From NCBI RefSeq assembly GCF_902825325.1, contig NZ_CADEAR010000004.1, positions 186,001 to 250,000 on the forward strand: DNA of 64,000 bases, written 5' to 3'. The notes beneath the pieces were generated by a model that ran no database searches, was not told the origin of the DNA, and saw only the letters and a program-made list of their open reading frames with translations. The DNA is from Brucella tritici. GTDB lineage: Bacteria; Pseudomonadota; Alphaproteobacteria; Rhizobiales; Rhizobiaceae. The translations under genes were made by a program, and so were the position numbers. Shown piece by piece: positions 24,773-33,340 of the stretch; within the stretch, counting starts at the first letter, position 1; each line of letters starts with the position of its first letter.

Positions 24773-26608
24773 ATGACGTCTGAGAAAATTGCGACGGTTG
24801 GAAAACACGAACCTGTTCTATCCGTTCAAGGGCTGAGCACCTCTTTTCTGGTCGATGGTGCCTGGAAACCGGTTGTGGATGACGTTTCCTTCGATGTCCA
24901 TCCCGGAGAAACCGTCGCAATCGTCGGGGAATCCGGCTCAGGCAAGAGTGTCACCTCACTGTCGATCATGCGTCTTTTGCAGAAGGATACGAGCCGCATC
25001 GAAGGCAGTATCAGGTTGGGAGATAGGGAGCTTCTGACGCTTCCAGAAGAGAAAATGCGCCGGATACGCGGCAACGAAATCGCTATGATCTTTCAGGAGC
25101 CGATGACGAGTCTCAATCCGCTCTTCACAATAGGGGACCAGATTTCGGAAGCATTGCTCTGCCATTCGCAAATGTCAAAGGCAGATGCGCGTGCTGAAAC
25201 GATCCGCTTGCTTGAAAAGGTCCGCATCCCGTCCGCAGTATCCCGCTTCGATGAATATCCGCATCGCTTTTCAGGCGGTATGCGCCAGCGTGTCATGATC
25301 GCGATGGCTCTGGCATCCAGACCCAAACTGCTGATCGCCGACGAACCGACGACGGCTTTGGATGTAACCATTCAGGGCCAGATACTCGATCTTATCAAGA
25401 CGTTGCAGGAAGAGGAGGGCACGTCCGTTCTTTTCATCACGCATGACATGGGCGTGGTGGCCGAAATATCGGATCGTACAGTTGTCATGTTTCGTGGAAA
25501 GCAGGTTGAGACAGGGCAGACAGTCGATATCTTCCGGCAGAGCAAACATCCTTACACGCGTGCACTTTTGTCGGCAGTTCCTGTACTGGGTTCAATGCAG
25601 GGCTATCAACGCCCTCTGCGGTTTCCGATAGTAGACAATGCGACCGGCCTTTCGGAAAAGCCGGTCGAGGTGGCGGATACGGTCGACAAGGTCGATGTAC
25701 CCGTGTTGGAAGTGAAAGGCCTTACCAAGCGCTTCGAGATTTACTCAGGTTTCATGTCTCGCCTGAGCGGGCGTGTCCATGCCGTGGAAAATGTGTCCTT
25801 CGATCTCCGCAAGGGTGAAACCCTTTCGCTGGTTGGCGAGAGCGGGTGCGGGAAATCGACGACTGGACGCGCCATCATGCGACTGACCGAACCGGATTCC
25901 GGTGAGGTTTTGGTTGAGGGCCAAAATATTCTGGCCCTCGACAAGCAGGCCATGCGCGAGATGCGGAGAACGGTTCAGATGATCTTTCAGGATCCCTATG
26001 CATCGTTGAACCCGCGCATGACGGTGGGAGCCGCTATTGCGGAGCCTTACATTGAACACCGGCTGGGAAACGCACGGGACGCGAAGGATGTTGTTGCAGA
26101 CATGCTGGAAAAGGTTGGCCTGACGCCGGATATGGCAAAGCGCTACCCGCATGAATTCTCCGGCGGGCAAAGGCAGCGTATCTGTATAGCCCGGGCGCTG
26201 GCCTTGAAACCTAAAGTCATCGTGGCAGATGAAAGTGTGTCGGCGCTCGATGTCTCGATCAAGGCACAGGTCATCAACCTCATGCTGGATCTCCAGCAGA
26301 GCCTCGATCTGGCGTTCCTGTTCATCTCGCACGATATGGCCGTCGTTGAGCGTGTAAGCCATCGGGTAGCGGTGATGTATCTGGGCGAGATCGTAGAAAT
26401 CGGGCCGAGGTCGTCGGTGTTTGAGAACCCTCAGCACGACTATACACGCAAGCTGATGGCGGCTGTGCCGGTTCCTGACCCTGATCGACGCAGGGCTAAG
26501 CTTTCAAGCGAAACGGGGGAACTCAAGAGTCCCATCCGTCCGGCGGATTTCGTGGTGCCTTTACGCGAATATCGCGAGGTATCGCCTCAGCATTTCGTGG
26601 CGTTGTAG
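24773..26608 (+). CDS. Fused peptide-type ABC ATPase (DppD-DppF)
   Basis: A single 611-residue chain with two complete nucleotide-binding domains. Domain 1 has GESGSGKSV near residue 55 and FSGGMRQRVMIAMAL with LLIADEPTTALDV. Domain 2 starts about residue 310 with GESGCGKSTT, FSGGQRQRICIARAL and VIVADESVSALDV. Each is followed by the oligopeptide C-terminal region (HPYTRALLSAVPVLG; HDYTRKLMAAVPVPD). It energises the permeases at 19036-20852. Start ATG at 24773 follows GCGGAGG. Confidence 0.94.
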   Translation: MTSEKIATVGKHEPVLSVQGLSTSFLVDGAWKPVVDDVSFDVHPGETVAIVGESGSGKSVTSLSIMRLLQKDTSRIEGSIRLGDRELLTLPEEKMRRIRGNEIAMIFQEPMTSLNPLFTIGDQISEALLCHSQMSKADARAETIRLLEKVRIPSAVSRFDEYPHRFSGGMRQRVMIAMALASRPKLLIADEPTTALDVTIQGQILDLIKTLQEEEGTSVLFITHDMGVVAEISDRTVVMFRGKQVETGQTVDIFRQSKHPYTRALLSAVPVLGSMQGYQRPLRFPIVDNATGLSEKPVEVADTVDKVDVPVLEVKGLTKRFEIYSGFMSRLSGRVHAVENVSFDLRKGETLSLVGESGCGKSTTGRAIMRLTEPDSGEVLVEGQNILALDKQAMREMRRTVQMIFQDPYASLNPRMTVGAAIAEPYIEHRLGNARDAKDVVADMLEKVGLTPDMAKRYPHEFSGGQRQRICIARALALKPKVIVADESVSALDVSIKAQVINLMLDLQQSLDLAFLFISHDMAVVERVSHRVAVMYLGEIVEIGPRSSVFENPQHDYTRKLMAAVPVPDPDRRRAKLSSETGELKSPIRPADFVVPLREYREVSPQHFVAL

Positions 26609-26621
26609 CGCACGCAATTCG

Positions 26622-27509
26622 TCATGGAGCACCAAGACGATCCAGTGCAGTGCGAAGTGGAGCTTCAGAAATGTGGATTAGTCCGGCATAGGGACTCGCC
26701 ATATCCGAAATCACGAAAATCGCGCCAGCGACGGACAATGAGCATACGATTATTATCAATATGACAGTGTTGTTTAACGGGGCCTGTAGCCCAAAAGTTG
26801 CGAATAAAAGCGCCAACCATGAAATCAATACGATGAGAAATGGAACAGGCAGCCCCTCATCTGTTGTTTCCACCAATTGCCAGTGACCTTCGGCAATCAT
26901 TCCGCTGACTTCCAGCGCGCGTGCTTGGAGGGAGCTCTGCGCGGCGTCCGTCGGATTCAAAGCACGCAGACTGGCCTGAATATCCTCGATATCCTTGAAC
27001 TCCGGCAAAGCTCCGTCGGAAAGCTCGTCGGCTCGCTTGGCATTCCACGCTTGATCAAGACGTTTCTGGATGATTTGCTTGAGTACGGCACGTGGATGCT
27101 CCGTTTCAGGGCCGTAGCGCGCCATGATCCGATCCAGCAAGACAATGCGAGCCGCCGATGTTTTCATCTCGGCTTGTGCATCGTCATAATCGGATTTTGC
27201 CGAAGCAATCAGAAGCCCCAGAGCAAGAGCGGAAAGTGTTCCGACAACAGCGGTGGCAAGGCGGATGACATCCTTGGACTCAGAGTTTAGATGATGCTCG
27301 GGCAAACGCGTTCGAGCGAACATGCCAAGCATGGTCGCCAATATCAGGATGAAGAATACCAATGCGCCAAGCAATAAGGAGTTCAACTTCGCCTTCCGCG
27401 AATTGTTTCCGAATGATTGCCTTTTGAAACTCAGTATATCATCTGTGAGTTGAGATGCAGCTTCACCAAAAGGATGGCTTAGGCTCGGCGCGACCCGGTA
27501 TGTATGCAA
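26622..27509 (-). CDS. DUF4239 (bestrophin-like) membrane protein
   Basis: A membrane protein with two N-terminal helices (LLLGALVFFILILATMLGMF and TAVVGTLSALALGLLIASA), a soluble middle part with heptad-like leucines, and two C-terminal helices (FLIVLISWLALLFATFGLQAP; VILIIIVCSLSVAGAIFVIS), the pattern of DUF4239 proteins. The 27509 start is a TTG and the first 40 residues look unlike protein; a TTG at 27386 (LNSLLLG) preceded by GGAAGG is an attractive alternative. The function is unknown. It is convergent with the ABC ATPase gene. Confidence 0.65.
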   Translation of the reverse strand: MHTYRVAPSLSHPFGEAASQLTDDILSFKRQSFGNNSRKAKLNSLLLGALVFFILILATMLGMFARTRLPEHHLNSESKDVIRLATAVVGTLSALALGLLIASAKSDYDDAQAEMKTSAARIVLLDRIMARYGPETEHPRAVLKQIIQKRLDQAWNAKRADELSDGALPEFKDIEDIQASLRALNPTDAAQSSLQARALEVSGMIAEGHWQLVETTDEGLPVPFLIVLISWLALLFATFGLQAPLNNTVILIIIVCSLSVAGAIFVISDMASPYAGLIHISEAPLRTALDRLGAP

Positions 27510-27530
27510 TGAATTACACTGCCATCACAG

Positions 27531-27562
27531 AAAAAAGGTCGGCACAATATGGCCGACCTTTC
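27531..27562 (-). terminator. Intrinsic terminator of the terC-like gene
   Basis: AAAGGTCGGC (27534-27543) pairs with GCCGACCTTT (27552-27561). On the minus strand a run of T residues follows, directly downstream of the TerC-family gene. Confidence 0.75.
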
Positions 27563-27583
27563 TGGCGTTGAAACTGCTTTCAA

Positions 27584-28603
27584 TCAACTCTCTGTATGTT
27601 GCTGCTTGGCGAGATCCTCGACGCTCATGTCCGGTTCATTCCGGGTTTTATACAGCGAGTAAAGTACACCGCTTGCGAGGATAGCCAGCGTTACGACAAG
27701 TGACAGCAGCGTGTTGATGTGAACGCCCAGCGGTACAAGGAAAATCTTGATGCCGATCAGCACGAGAATGATAGCAAGCGAAACCTGTAGATAGCGGAAC
27801 CGGTTCATCGCCGCAGCCAGCGCAAAATAGAGCGCGCGCAAGCCCAGAACGGCAAAGATGTTCGAAGTGTAGACGATAAACGTGTCCTGAGTGACTGCGA
27901 AGACGGCGGGGACAGAGTCGACTGCAAAGATCAGATCGACAGTTTCCACCATGATGAGCGCAACCGCCAGAGGGGTCAGCCAGGTGACCATCTTGTCGGT
28001 TTTGGGATGTGGCTGTTTGACCGTGAAGTTGCGACCATGCAATTCGCGGGTGATATTGAACCGGCGGCGAAGGAACTTGAAGACAGCGTTCTGCTCGATA
28101 TCGGGTGTCTCATCCTGATGGCCGAACATCTTGAAGCCGGTGAAAACGAGAAACGCGCCAAAGAGGAACAGGATCCAGTTGAACTCGTGCACAAGGGCTG
28201 CACCAAGTCCGATCAGGATTGCCCGGAAGGCGATAACGCCGAGAATACCCCAGAACAAAACACGATGCTGGTAAAGACGAGGAATGCCAAGAAAGCCGAA
28301 GATCGTTGCGATAACAAACATGTTGTCCATCGCCAGGCTCTGCTCAATGAGATAACCGGTATAAAACTCCAGACCGGACTCTGCACCGCGCTGCCACCAC
28401 ACCCAGCCACCAAAGGCCAGCGCGATCAGGACATAAAAGCCATAAAGCAGGAGGCTTTCCTTGGCTTCAATCTCGTGCTCGTCGCGATGCAAAATACCGA
28501 GGTCGAAAACAAGCAAGCCGACGACGACAATGATAAATGCCGCCCAGAAATATACAGGTGTGCCGAGAAAATCGCCCGAAAGGGCTACAATAAGCGAATC
28601 CAT
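27584..28603 (-). CDS. TerC-family integral membrane protein
   Basis: A TerC/Alx-type protein of about nine helices implicated in metal (manganese or tellurite) handling at the membrane. Family markers are EQSLAMDNMFVIATIFGFLGIP, HQDETPDIEQN, and ETVDLIFAVDSVPAVFAVTQD with its intramembrane acidic residues, followed by YTSNIFAVLGLRALYF. The start at 28603 (MDSLIVALSGDFLG) is preferred, giving 339 residues; the frame is open for 31 more codons upstream but these are cysteine/tryptophan-rich and unlike the family. No yybP-ykoY riboswitch was recognised in the leader. Confidence 0.9.
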   Translation of the reverse strand: MDSLIVALSGDFLGTPVYFWAAFIIVVVGLLVFDLGILHRDEHEIEAKESLLLYGFYVLIALAFGGWVWWQRGAESGLEFYTGYLIEQSLAMDNMFVIATIFGFLGIPRLYQHRVLFWGILGVIAFRAILIGLGAALVHEFNWILFLFGAFLVFTGFKMFGHQDETPDIEQNAVFKFLRRRFNITRELHGRNFTVKQPHPKTDKMVTWLTPLAVALIMVETVDLIFAVDSVPAVFAVTQDTFIVYTSNIFAVLGLRALYFALAAAMNRFRYLQVSLAIILVLIGIKIFLVPLGVHINTLLSLVVTLAILASGVLYSLYKTRNEPDMSVEDLAKQQHTES

Positions 28604-28902
28604 CGCCGGACCATCTCCATTTGAACAAGTGGAGCAGCCCCGACATCGCCATAGCGGTAGCCATGACCAGAGGGGCCCGGCGCTGCATTTCTTCAAATGT
28701 GTATGGTTCTGCCAAGTTCAAGAGTAGAACCTGAATTTTTTGTAATGTTCGATCCGGTACGTGTCCCGTTTTGAAAACTCTTAATGCAGGTTACGATATC
28801 TAAGCTGGGTACTGGAAGCTGGTTGCCGCTAAACGCGACCTGAGAAAAGCCGAGAAGTGCCCCGGCTGACTATCTATAACATTGATTTTCTTGAAGAAAA
28901 TT

Positions 28903-28976
28903 TGGCTGGGGAACCTGGATTCGAACCAAGACTAGCGGAGTCAGAGTCCGCTGTTCTACCCTTAAACTATTCCCCA
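28903..28976 (-). tRNA. tRNA-Gln (anticodon CUG)
   Basis: On the minus strand, acceptor arms TGGGGAA and TTCCCCA pair, the anticodon stem is GCGGA/TCCGC around CTCTGAC (anticodon CTG, read from loop positions 3-5), and the T arm is CTTGG TTCGAAT CCAGG. Discriminator G and CCA are encoded. The total is 74 nt. An A/T-rich inverted repeat (28885-28901) directly follows the 3' end. Confidence 0.95.
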
Positions 28977-29194
28977 GCAGGAATTTGCAAATGCCTTCGA
29001 TCTGGAGGCCTGCAAGCGCGATGGAAGCGTTAGTTCGTTCGCGACGGCCTCCATCTAGCGAACTCAAACACCGAACGCAACACTTTTCTTCGAAAAAATT
29101 CAAAGCGATTTAAGTTATCCAGCAATTGCTGATTTCATGCGGTGAGGCGCTGCAAATTGATGTGTAGAGGAATGCTTTCCAGAAGCAGGTGCAT

Positions 29195-29278
29195 AAAAAA
29201 GCCCGGCCAGCGGAGGAGCGGCCGGGCAAGGGGCAGGCTGACCGGGAGGGGACCCGGTATGTGAAGGTGGCGCCTGCC
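29195..29278 (-). ncRNA. CUCC-loop hairpins and terminator behind the DUF1127 gene
   Basis: On the minus strand, downstream of the DUF1127 gene: an outer 7-bp stem GGCAGGC/GCCTGCC (29232-29238 with 29272-29278) enclosing ACCGGG-TCCCCT-CCCGGT (29258-29241), then the 8-bp stem GCCCGGCC/GGCCGGGC (29227-29201) with loop GCTCCTCCGCT followed by TTTTTT. The loop motif CUCCUCC is the one of the arrays at 3.2-4.0 kb. DUF1127 gene plus CUCC hairpins is also how CcaF1-CcsR of Rhodobacter is organised. The last hairpin doubles as terminator. Confidence 0.65.
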
Positions 29279-29340
29279 AGATTATGAGTCTGCGGGTTCG
29301 AAAAAGGCAGTGCCTTACCGAGTCCCGAAGCGATGTTGGT

Positions 29341-29643
29341 TCAGCAGATCAGGCCTGTAGCCTTGATCCGTAGCCGAGCGTCTGCCAGTTCACCCAGAAC
29401 CTGTGTGGGGTCGGCTGCGCCGCGATAATGAGCTGCTGTGTAAATATCCTCACGGCGAAGTCCGATATCGCGCAGCATGTGGTCGTCAAAGCTGCTCAGG
29501 TTTAGCACTTGCCGTCGACCATTGGAAAACGTCCAGCGACGCATGATCGACGTAAATACGGCCTTCACCATTTGCACGGGCGTGGAGGTCTGTACGCTCG
29601 TTGCTGGTAAGTGCGGTGTCGTTATCTTGCTTGTCGCTGTCAT
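29341..29643 (-). CDS. DUF1127 (YjiS-like) small protein
   Basis: A 100-residue protein whose centre (residues about 33-70, MRRWTFSNGRRQVLNLSSFDDHMLRDIGLRRED with its arginines and D-x-x-L-R-D-I-G-L) is the DUF1127 motif. DUF1127 proteins are small, arginine-rich, and in Rhodobacter and Agrobacterium act as RNA-binding or metabolic regulators. Here the domain is embedded in a protein twice the usual length of about 50 residues, with an N-terminal T/P/Q-rich extension. ATG follows GGAGA. It is divergent from a LysR gene and followed by CUCC hairpins, a recurring layout. Confidence 0.85.
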   Translation of the reverse strand: MTATSKITTPHLPATSVQTSTPVQMVKAVFTSIMRRWTFSNGRRQVLNLSSFDDHMLRDIGLRREDIYTAAHYRGAADPTQVLGELADARLRIKATGLIC

Positions 29644-29739
29644 GTCCGCTCTCCTTTGATTTAGCGGGGCTAAGTGATCCTTATCGTCAGGGTCATTCGC
29701 TTTCGCGGCTCCTTTTCCTTTACGATGGCTGCTTTATCT

Positions 29740-29758
29740 AACAATCGAATTGATTGTT
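29740..29758. promoter_or_regulatory. Candidate LysR operator between DUF1127 and LysR genes
   Basis: AACAATC-GAATT-GATTGTT, a perfect inverted repeat with 7-bp arms and 5-bp spacer, at the centre of the 157-bp divergent spacer. It fits a LysR-type activator site controlling the DUF1127 gene on one side and the regulator on the other. Confidence 0.5.
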
Positions 29759-29800
29759 CCAACGAATGTTTTTAATGTCATTCTTCAATAATAATGATGG

Positions 29801-30766
29801 ATGACGCCGATGAGCACGCCTCTGGATCTCGATCAGTTACAGACTTTCATCGCCATAGCGGATATGGGCAGTTTCACGCGGGCAGCGGACGCTGTTTTCA
29901 AGACGCAATCGGCCGTTTCCATGCAGATGCGCCGTCTTGAAGAGCGTATTGGCAAGCCGTTATTTGAACGTGATGGACGGACCAATCGTCTTACCGAAGA
30001 GGGCGAGCGGCTTTTGCTATATGCACGTCGCATGATGCAGCTCAATGGTGAGACTATCGCTGCGTTTGATGACACGCAACTGGAAGGTCACGTACGCATC
30101 GGCACACCGGACGATTATGCCGATCGGTTTCTGCCGGAAATCATGGCACGTTTTGCGCGATCAAACCCGCGCGTTGAATTGTCGGTCGTCTGCGAACCGA
30201 CAGTCAATCTGGACGAGATGATCCGCCGCGGAACACTGGATATCGCTCTGGTCACCCAGTGCGATGACAAACGTCGCTCGGAAGTTGTTCGAACCGAGCC
30301 ATTGCTGTGGGTGACTTCTGCCAATCATGCGGTGCATGAAGAGGCTGTTCTGCCGCTTGCAGTCGGGCGCCCGACCTGTATCTGGCGTCATGCAGCTATT
30401 GATGTGCTGGAAGCGGCCAGACGCGATTACCGTATCATCATCACCAGCTGGTCAGCGACTGTTCTTGCGGCGGCAGTTCTCTCCGGCCTTGCGGTCTCTG
30501 TTCTTCCAGAATGCGCACTCCGTCCCGGTATGCGGGTCCTTGGTGAAGTTGATGGGTTTGGAACGCTGCCGGAATTCGGCATTGGCATCATGCGCGGCCA
30601 TACAAAACAGAATGCCATCGTCGATGCACTTGCGCAGCACATTATCGAAAGTCTAGACAATATATCATCACCGCAGCCCGGCGCGATGGCTTCGGCGGAA
30701 ATTTCGCCGTTTCCGGCGGTTCGCACGAGGAGGGTGCGAGCCAACGAATTGCTGCCAGGCTGGTGA
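29801..30766 (+). CDS. LysR-family regulator (LsrB/VtlR-like)
   Basis: The helix-turn-helix region MGSFTRAADAVFKTQSAVSMQMRRLEERIGKPLFERDGR matches the LsrB/VtlR branch of LysR regulators known in Rhizobium, Agrobacterium and Brucella. VtlR-type regulators in Brucella activate DUF1127 genes and the AbcR2 small RNA, which fits the divergent DUF1127 gene here. The effector domain follows from about residue 95. The start may be 29801 or the in-frame ATG at 29810. Confidence 0.85.
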   Translation: MTPMSTPLDLDQLQTFIAIADMGSFTRAADAVFKTQSAVSMQMRRLEERIGKPLFERDGRTNRLTEEGERLLLYARRMMQLNGETIAAFDDTQLEGHVRIGTPDDYADRFLPEIMARFARSNPRVELSVVCEPTVNLDEMIRRGTLDIALVTQCDDKRRSEVVRTEPLLWVTSANHAVHEEAVLPLAVGRPTCIWRHAAIDVLEAARRDYRIIITSWSATVLAAAVLSGLAVSVLPECALRPGMRVLGEVDGFGTLPEFGIGIMRGHTKQNAIVDALAQHIIESLDNISSPQPGAMASAEISPFPAVRTRRVRANELLPGW

Positions 30767-30828
30767 TGAGACAGTAAATCGCCGCATGGCTTCTTGACCA
30801 GCCATGCCACCTGGTTGCCTATGATGGG

Positions 30829-32418
30829 ATGAGCATGGGTTCCGATTCGAGTTTTACCGGCACATCGTCCAATGTTGCCGAGTATAGCGTTTCCGAGATT
30901 TCCGGCGCTTTGAAGCGCACGGTCGAGGACACGTTCGGACATGTGCGCGTGCGCGGCGAAATTTCCGGCTATCGAGGTCCACATTCGTCGGGGCACGCCT
31001 ATTTCGCGTTGAAAGATGATCGTGCTCGTCTCGAGGCTGTGATCTGGCGAGGCTCGATGAGCCGTCTGCGTTTCCGTCCTGAAGAGGGGATGGAAGTGAT
31101 TGCTACCGGCAAGCTCACGACCTATCCGGGCTCATCGAAATATCAGATTGTTATCGAACAGATGGAGCCTGCCGGGGCTGGTGCCTTGATGGCGCTTTTG
31201 GAAGAACGCAAGCGACGGCTTGCTACTGAAGGGTTGTTTGATCCTGCGGTAAAGCAGCTTCTACCCTTTATGCCTCGTGTGATCGGGGTGGTGACCTCTC
31301 CGACCGGGGCGGTTATCCGGGACATCATTCACCGGATAGCAGACCGCTATCCGCTGCATGTTATTGTCTGGCCTGTGCGTGTACAGGGCGAGACGAGCGG
31401 ACCTGAGGTGGCCGCCGCAGTTGATGGCTTCAATGCTTTGCTCGAAGATGGACCTATTCCGAGGCCGGATGTGGTGATCGTGGCGCGCGGCGGTGGCAGT
31501 CTGGAAGACCTGTGGGGTTTCAACGACGAGATCGTTGTTCGTGCCGTTGCTGCGTCGCATATTCCGGTAATTTCTGCGGTCGGTCACGAAACAGATTGGA
31601 CCTTGATCGATCTTGCAGCCGACATTCGTGCTCCGACGCCGACGGGCGCGGCGGAAATGGCGGTGCCTGTAAAGGCGGACCTGCAGGCAGCGCTGGCGGG
31701 TCAGTCCGCTCGGCTGTCATCAGCCATGTCCCGCTTTATCGATCTGAAACAACAAGCATATCGTTCGGCAGCGCGTGCTCTTCCGTCGGCTGACCAGTTG
31801 CTGGCTTTGCCTCGACGCCGTTTCGACGAAGCGGCTTCGCGCCTCACGCGGGCGCTGTTCGTCAATACGCAAAAGAAACGAGTTCACTTTGAAGGTCATG
31901 CGCGACAATTATCGCCGCGCCTCCTTCGGCGCCGGTTTACGGAACTGGAACGCGGGGTTTCCGTTCTTGGGCAGAGATTGCCTCGCGCGCTTGAGGCATT
32001 CCTGCGCGAACGTCGAACGGCTTTCATTCATCGAGCAAGTCGACTTTCGGCGGAGCCGATACTGCGGCGAACAAAGCTTACAAATGTTGCAACAGAACAG
32101 CTGGATCGTCGTCGCGACCAAGCTGTGCGGCTTCTCATTGAAAGAGCCAAACGGCGCGGGCAGGAACTGGAGCGTCTCATGCGCACGCTTTCCTATGAAA
32201 GCGTTCTCGAGCGTGGCTTTGCGGTTGTCTTCGATGCAGAAGGGAAGCCGGTGAAGCAGGCTGCATCCGTATCGGCTGGCGATGCATTGTCCATTCGGTT
32301 TCGCGATGGAGACGTTGCAGTCGTTGCGAGTGAGGAAGACGGGAGTGAGTCCGCAAAGCTTGTACAAACAAAAAAGGTTCGGTCTCCCGGCCCCGGCAAT
32401 CAGGGATCGTTATTTTAG
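30829..32418 (+). CDS. xseA: Exodeoxyribonuclease VII large subunit
   Basis: Catalytic subunit of ExoVII, which degrades single-stranded DNA from both ends. It has an N-terminal OB-fold ([35 protein letters not shown]) and the central catalytic domain with [32 protein letters not shown] and [18 protein letters not shown] long coiled-coil C-terminal half follows. Length 529 is a little long owing to the C-terminal extension. The small subunit gene is not in this window. Confidence 0.95.
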   Translation: MSMGSDSSFTGTSSNVAEYSVSEISGALKRTVEDTFGHVRVRGEISGYRGPHSSGHAYFALKDDRARLEAVIWRGSMSRLRFRPEEGMEVIATGKLTTYPGSSKYQIVIEQMEPAGAGALMALLEERKRRLATEGLFDPAVKQLLPFMPRVIGVVTSPTGAVIRDIIHRIADRYPLHVIVWPVRVQGETSGPEVAAAVDGFNALLEDGPIPRPDVVIVARGGGSLEDLWGFNDEIVVRAVAASHIPVISAVGHETDWTLIDLAADIRAPTPTGAAEMAVPVKADLQAALAGQSARLSSAMSRFIDLKQQAYRSAARALPSADQLLALPRRRFDEAASRLTRALFVNTQKKRVHFEGHARQLSPRLLRRRFTELERGVSVLGQRLPRALEAFLRERRTAFIHRASRLSAEPILRRTKLTNVATEQLDRRRDQAVRLLIERAKRRGQELERLMRTLSYESVLERGFAVVFDAEGKPVKQAASVSAGDALSIRFRDGDVAVVASEEDGSESAKLVQTKKVRSPGPGNQGSLF

Positions 32419-32528
32419 CAACAGTCCGTCTCGGTGTTGTTCGCTTTCTGCTGAGATTGCCTGGCCTTAAGGCTGGCTTAAGCTTGGCCGTCTTTTTCTC
32501 GTGCATCTGTCATTGTTAGAGATTCAGG

Positions 32529-33278
32529 ATGTCGCGTAACAAATCCCAGGACGACCTCACAAATGGCTTTGCGAGGGCTGCTTTCAGCCGCCGCGGCTTT
32601 CTCATAGGTGTAAGCGCGGTTGCGTTGTCTGGCTGTGTTTCGACGGCGGAACAGCCACCTCAGCCGGTGAAAAAAATGCCTGAACCTGCATCGTCACGGC
32701 CCGTGCCGTTGATGTATCAGGCCTTGCCAGACGAACAATTCCCGATTCCTGCCGTCGATACGAGCAAGATTGATCCAAAGTTCTGGCGACAGGAGGTCGA
32801 TTATCCGACTGACGAAGTCAGAGGTACTGTTATCGTCGATACGCCGAACAAGTATCTCTATCATGTACTCGGCAATGGCCGGGCCATGCGCTATGGCATC
32901 GGTGTCGGACGTGACGGTTTTGCTTGGGCGGGACGCGCGAAGATTGCTTATAAGCGCCAATGGCCCCGCTGGACGCCACCCGATGAGATGGTCGCACGTC
33001 AACCCGCGCTGGAGCCTTACAGCATCGCCAATGGCGGGATGCCCCCGGGTATCAAGAACCCACTTGGCGCGCGAGCGATGTACATTCATAAGGACGGGCG
33101 CGATACGCTCTATCGCATTCACGGATCCCCGGAGGCTTGGAGTATCGGCAAGGCCGTGTCGTCGGGATGTATCCGCATGCTCAATCAAGATGTGATCGAT
33201 CTCTACAACAATGTGCGCGATGGTAGCACAATTGTCGTGATCCCCGATCCGACGAAGGGCCAGCAGGTCACAAGCTGA
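32529..33278 (+). CDS. L,D-transpeptidase (YkuD) with Tat/lipoprotein-like signal
   Basis: Periplasmic cell-wall enzyme that makes 3-3 peptidoglycan links or attaches proteins to peptidoglycan. The N-terminus has a twin-arginine motif (SRRGFL) and a lipobox-like LSGC, so it may be a Tat-exported lipoprotein. The YkuD domain (about residues 100-245) ends with YRIHGS and SSGCIRM, where the histidine and cysteine are catalytic. A paralogue lies at 49061-49828. It is convergent with gshA across a shared terminator. Confidence 0.88.
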   Translation: MSRNKSQDDLTNGFARAAFSRRGFLIGVSAVALSGCVSTAEQPPQPVKKMPEPASSRPVPLMYQALPDEQFPIPAVDTSKIDPKFWRQEVDYPTDEVRGTVIVDTPNKYLYHVLGNGRAMRYGIGVGRDGFAWAGRAKIAYKRQWPRWTPPDEMVARQPALEPYSIANGGMPPGIKNPLGARAMYIHKDGRDTLYRIHGSPEAWSIGKAVSSGCIRMLNQDVIDLYNNVRDGSTIVVIPDPTKGQQVTS

Positions 33279-33285
33279 CTAAGAT

Positions 33286-33314
33286 AAAAAGGGCGCGGAT
33301 AACGCGCCCTTTTT
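33286..33314. terminator. Bidirectional terminator
   Basis: AAAAAGGGCGCG (33286-33297) pairs perfectly with CGCGCCCTTTTT (33303-33314), loop GATAA. It terminates both the transpeptidase gene and gshA. Confidence 0.85.
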
Positions 33315-33340
33315 GTTGGATGTGTTTTGCAACTCAATGC

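Noticed and set aside
28604..28800. Possible manganese (yybP-ykoY) riboswitch before the terC-like gene
   Set aside because: Some short elements such as GGCTACCG are present, but the conserved helices of that riboswitch could not be drawn.
28885..28901. Attachment site at the tRNA-Gln 3' end
   Set aside because: The inverted repeat next to the tRNA is an A/T-rich hairpin; no integrase, no repeated tRNA fragment and no island genes are nearby.
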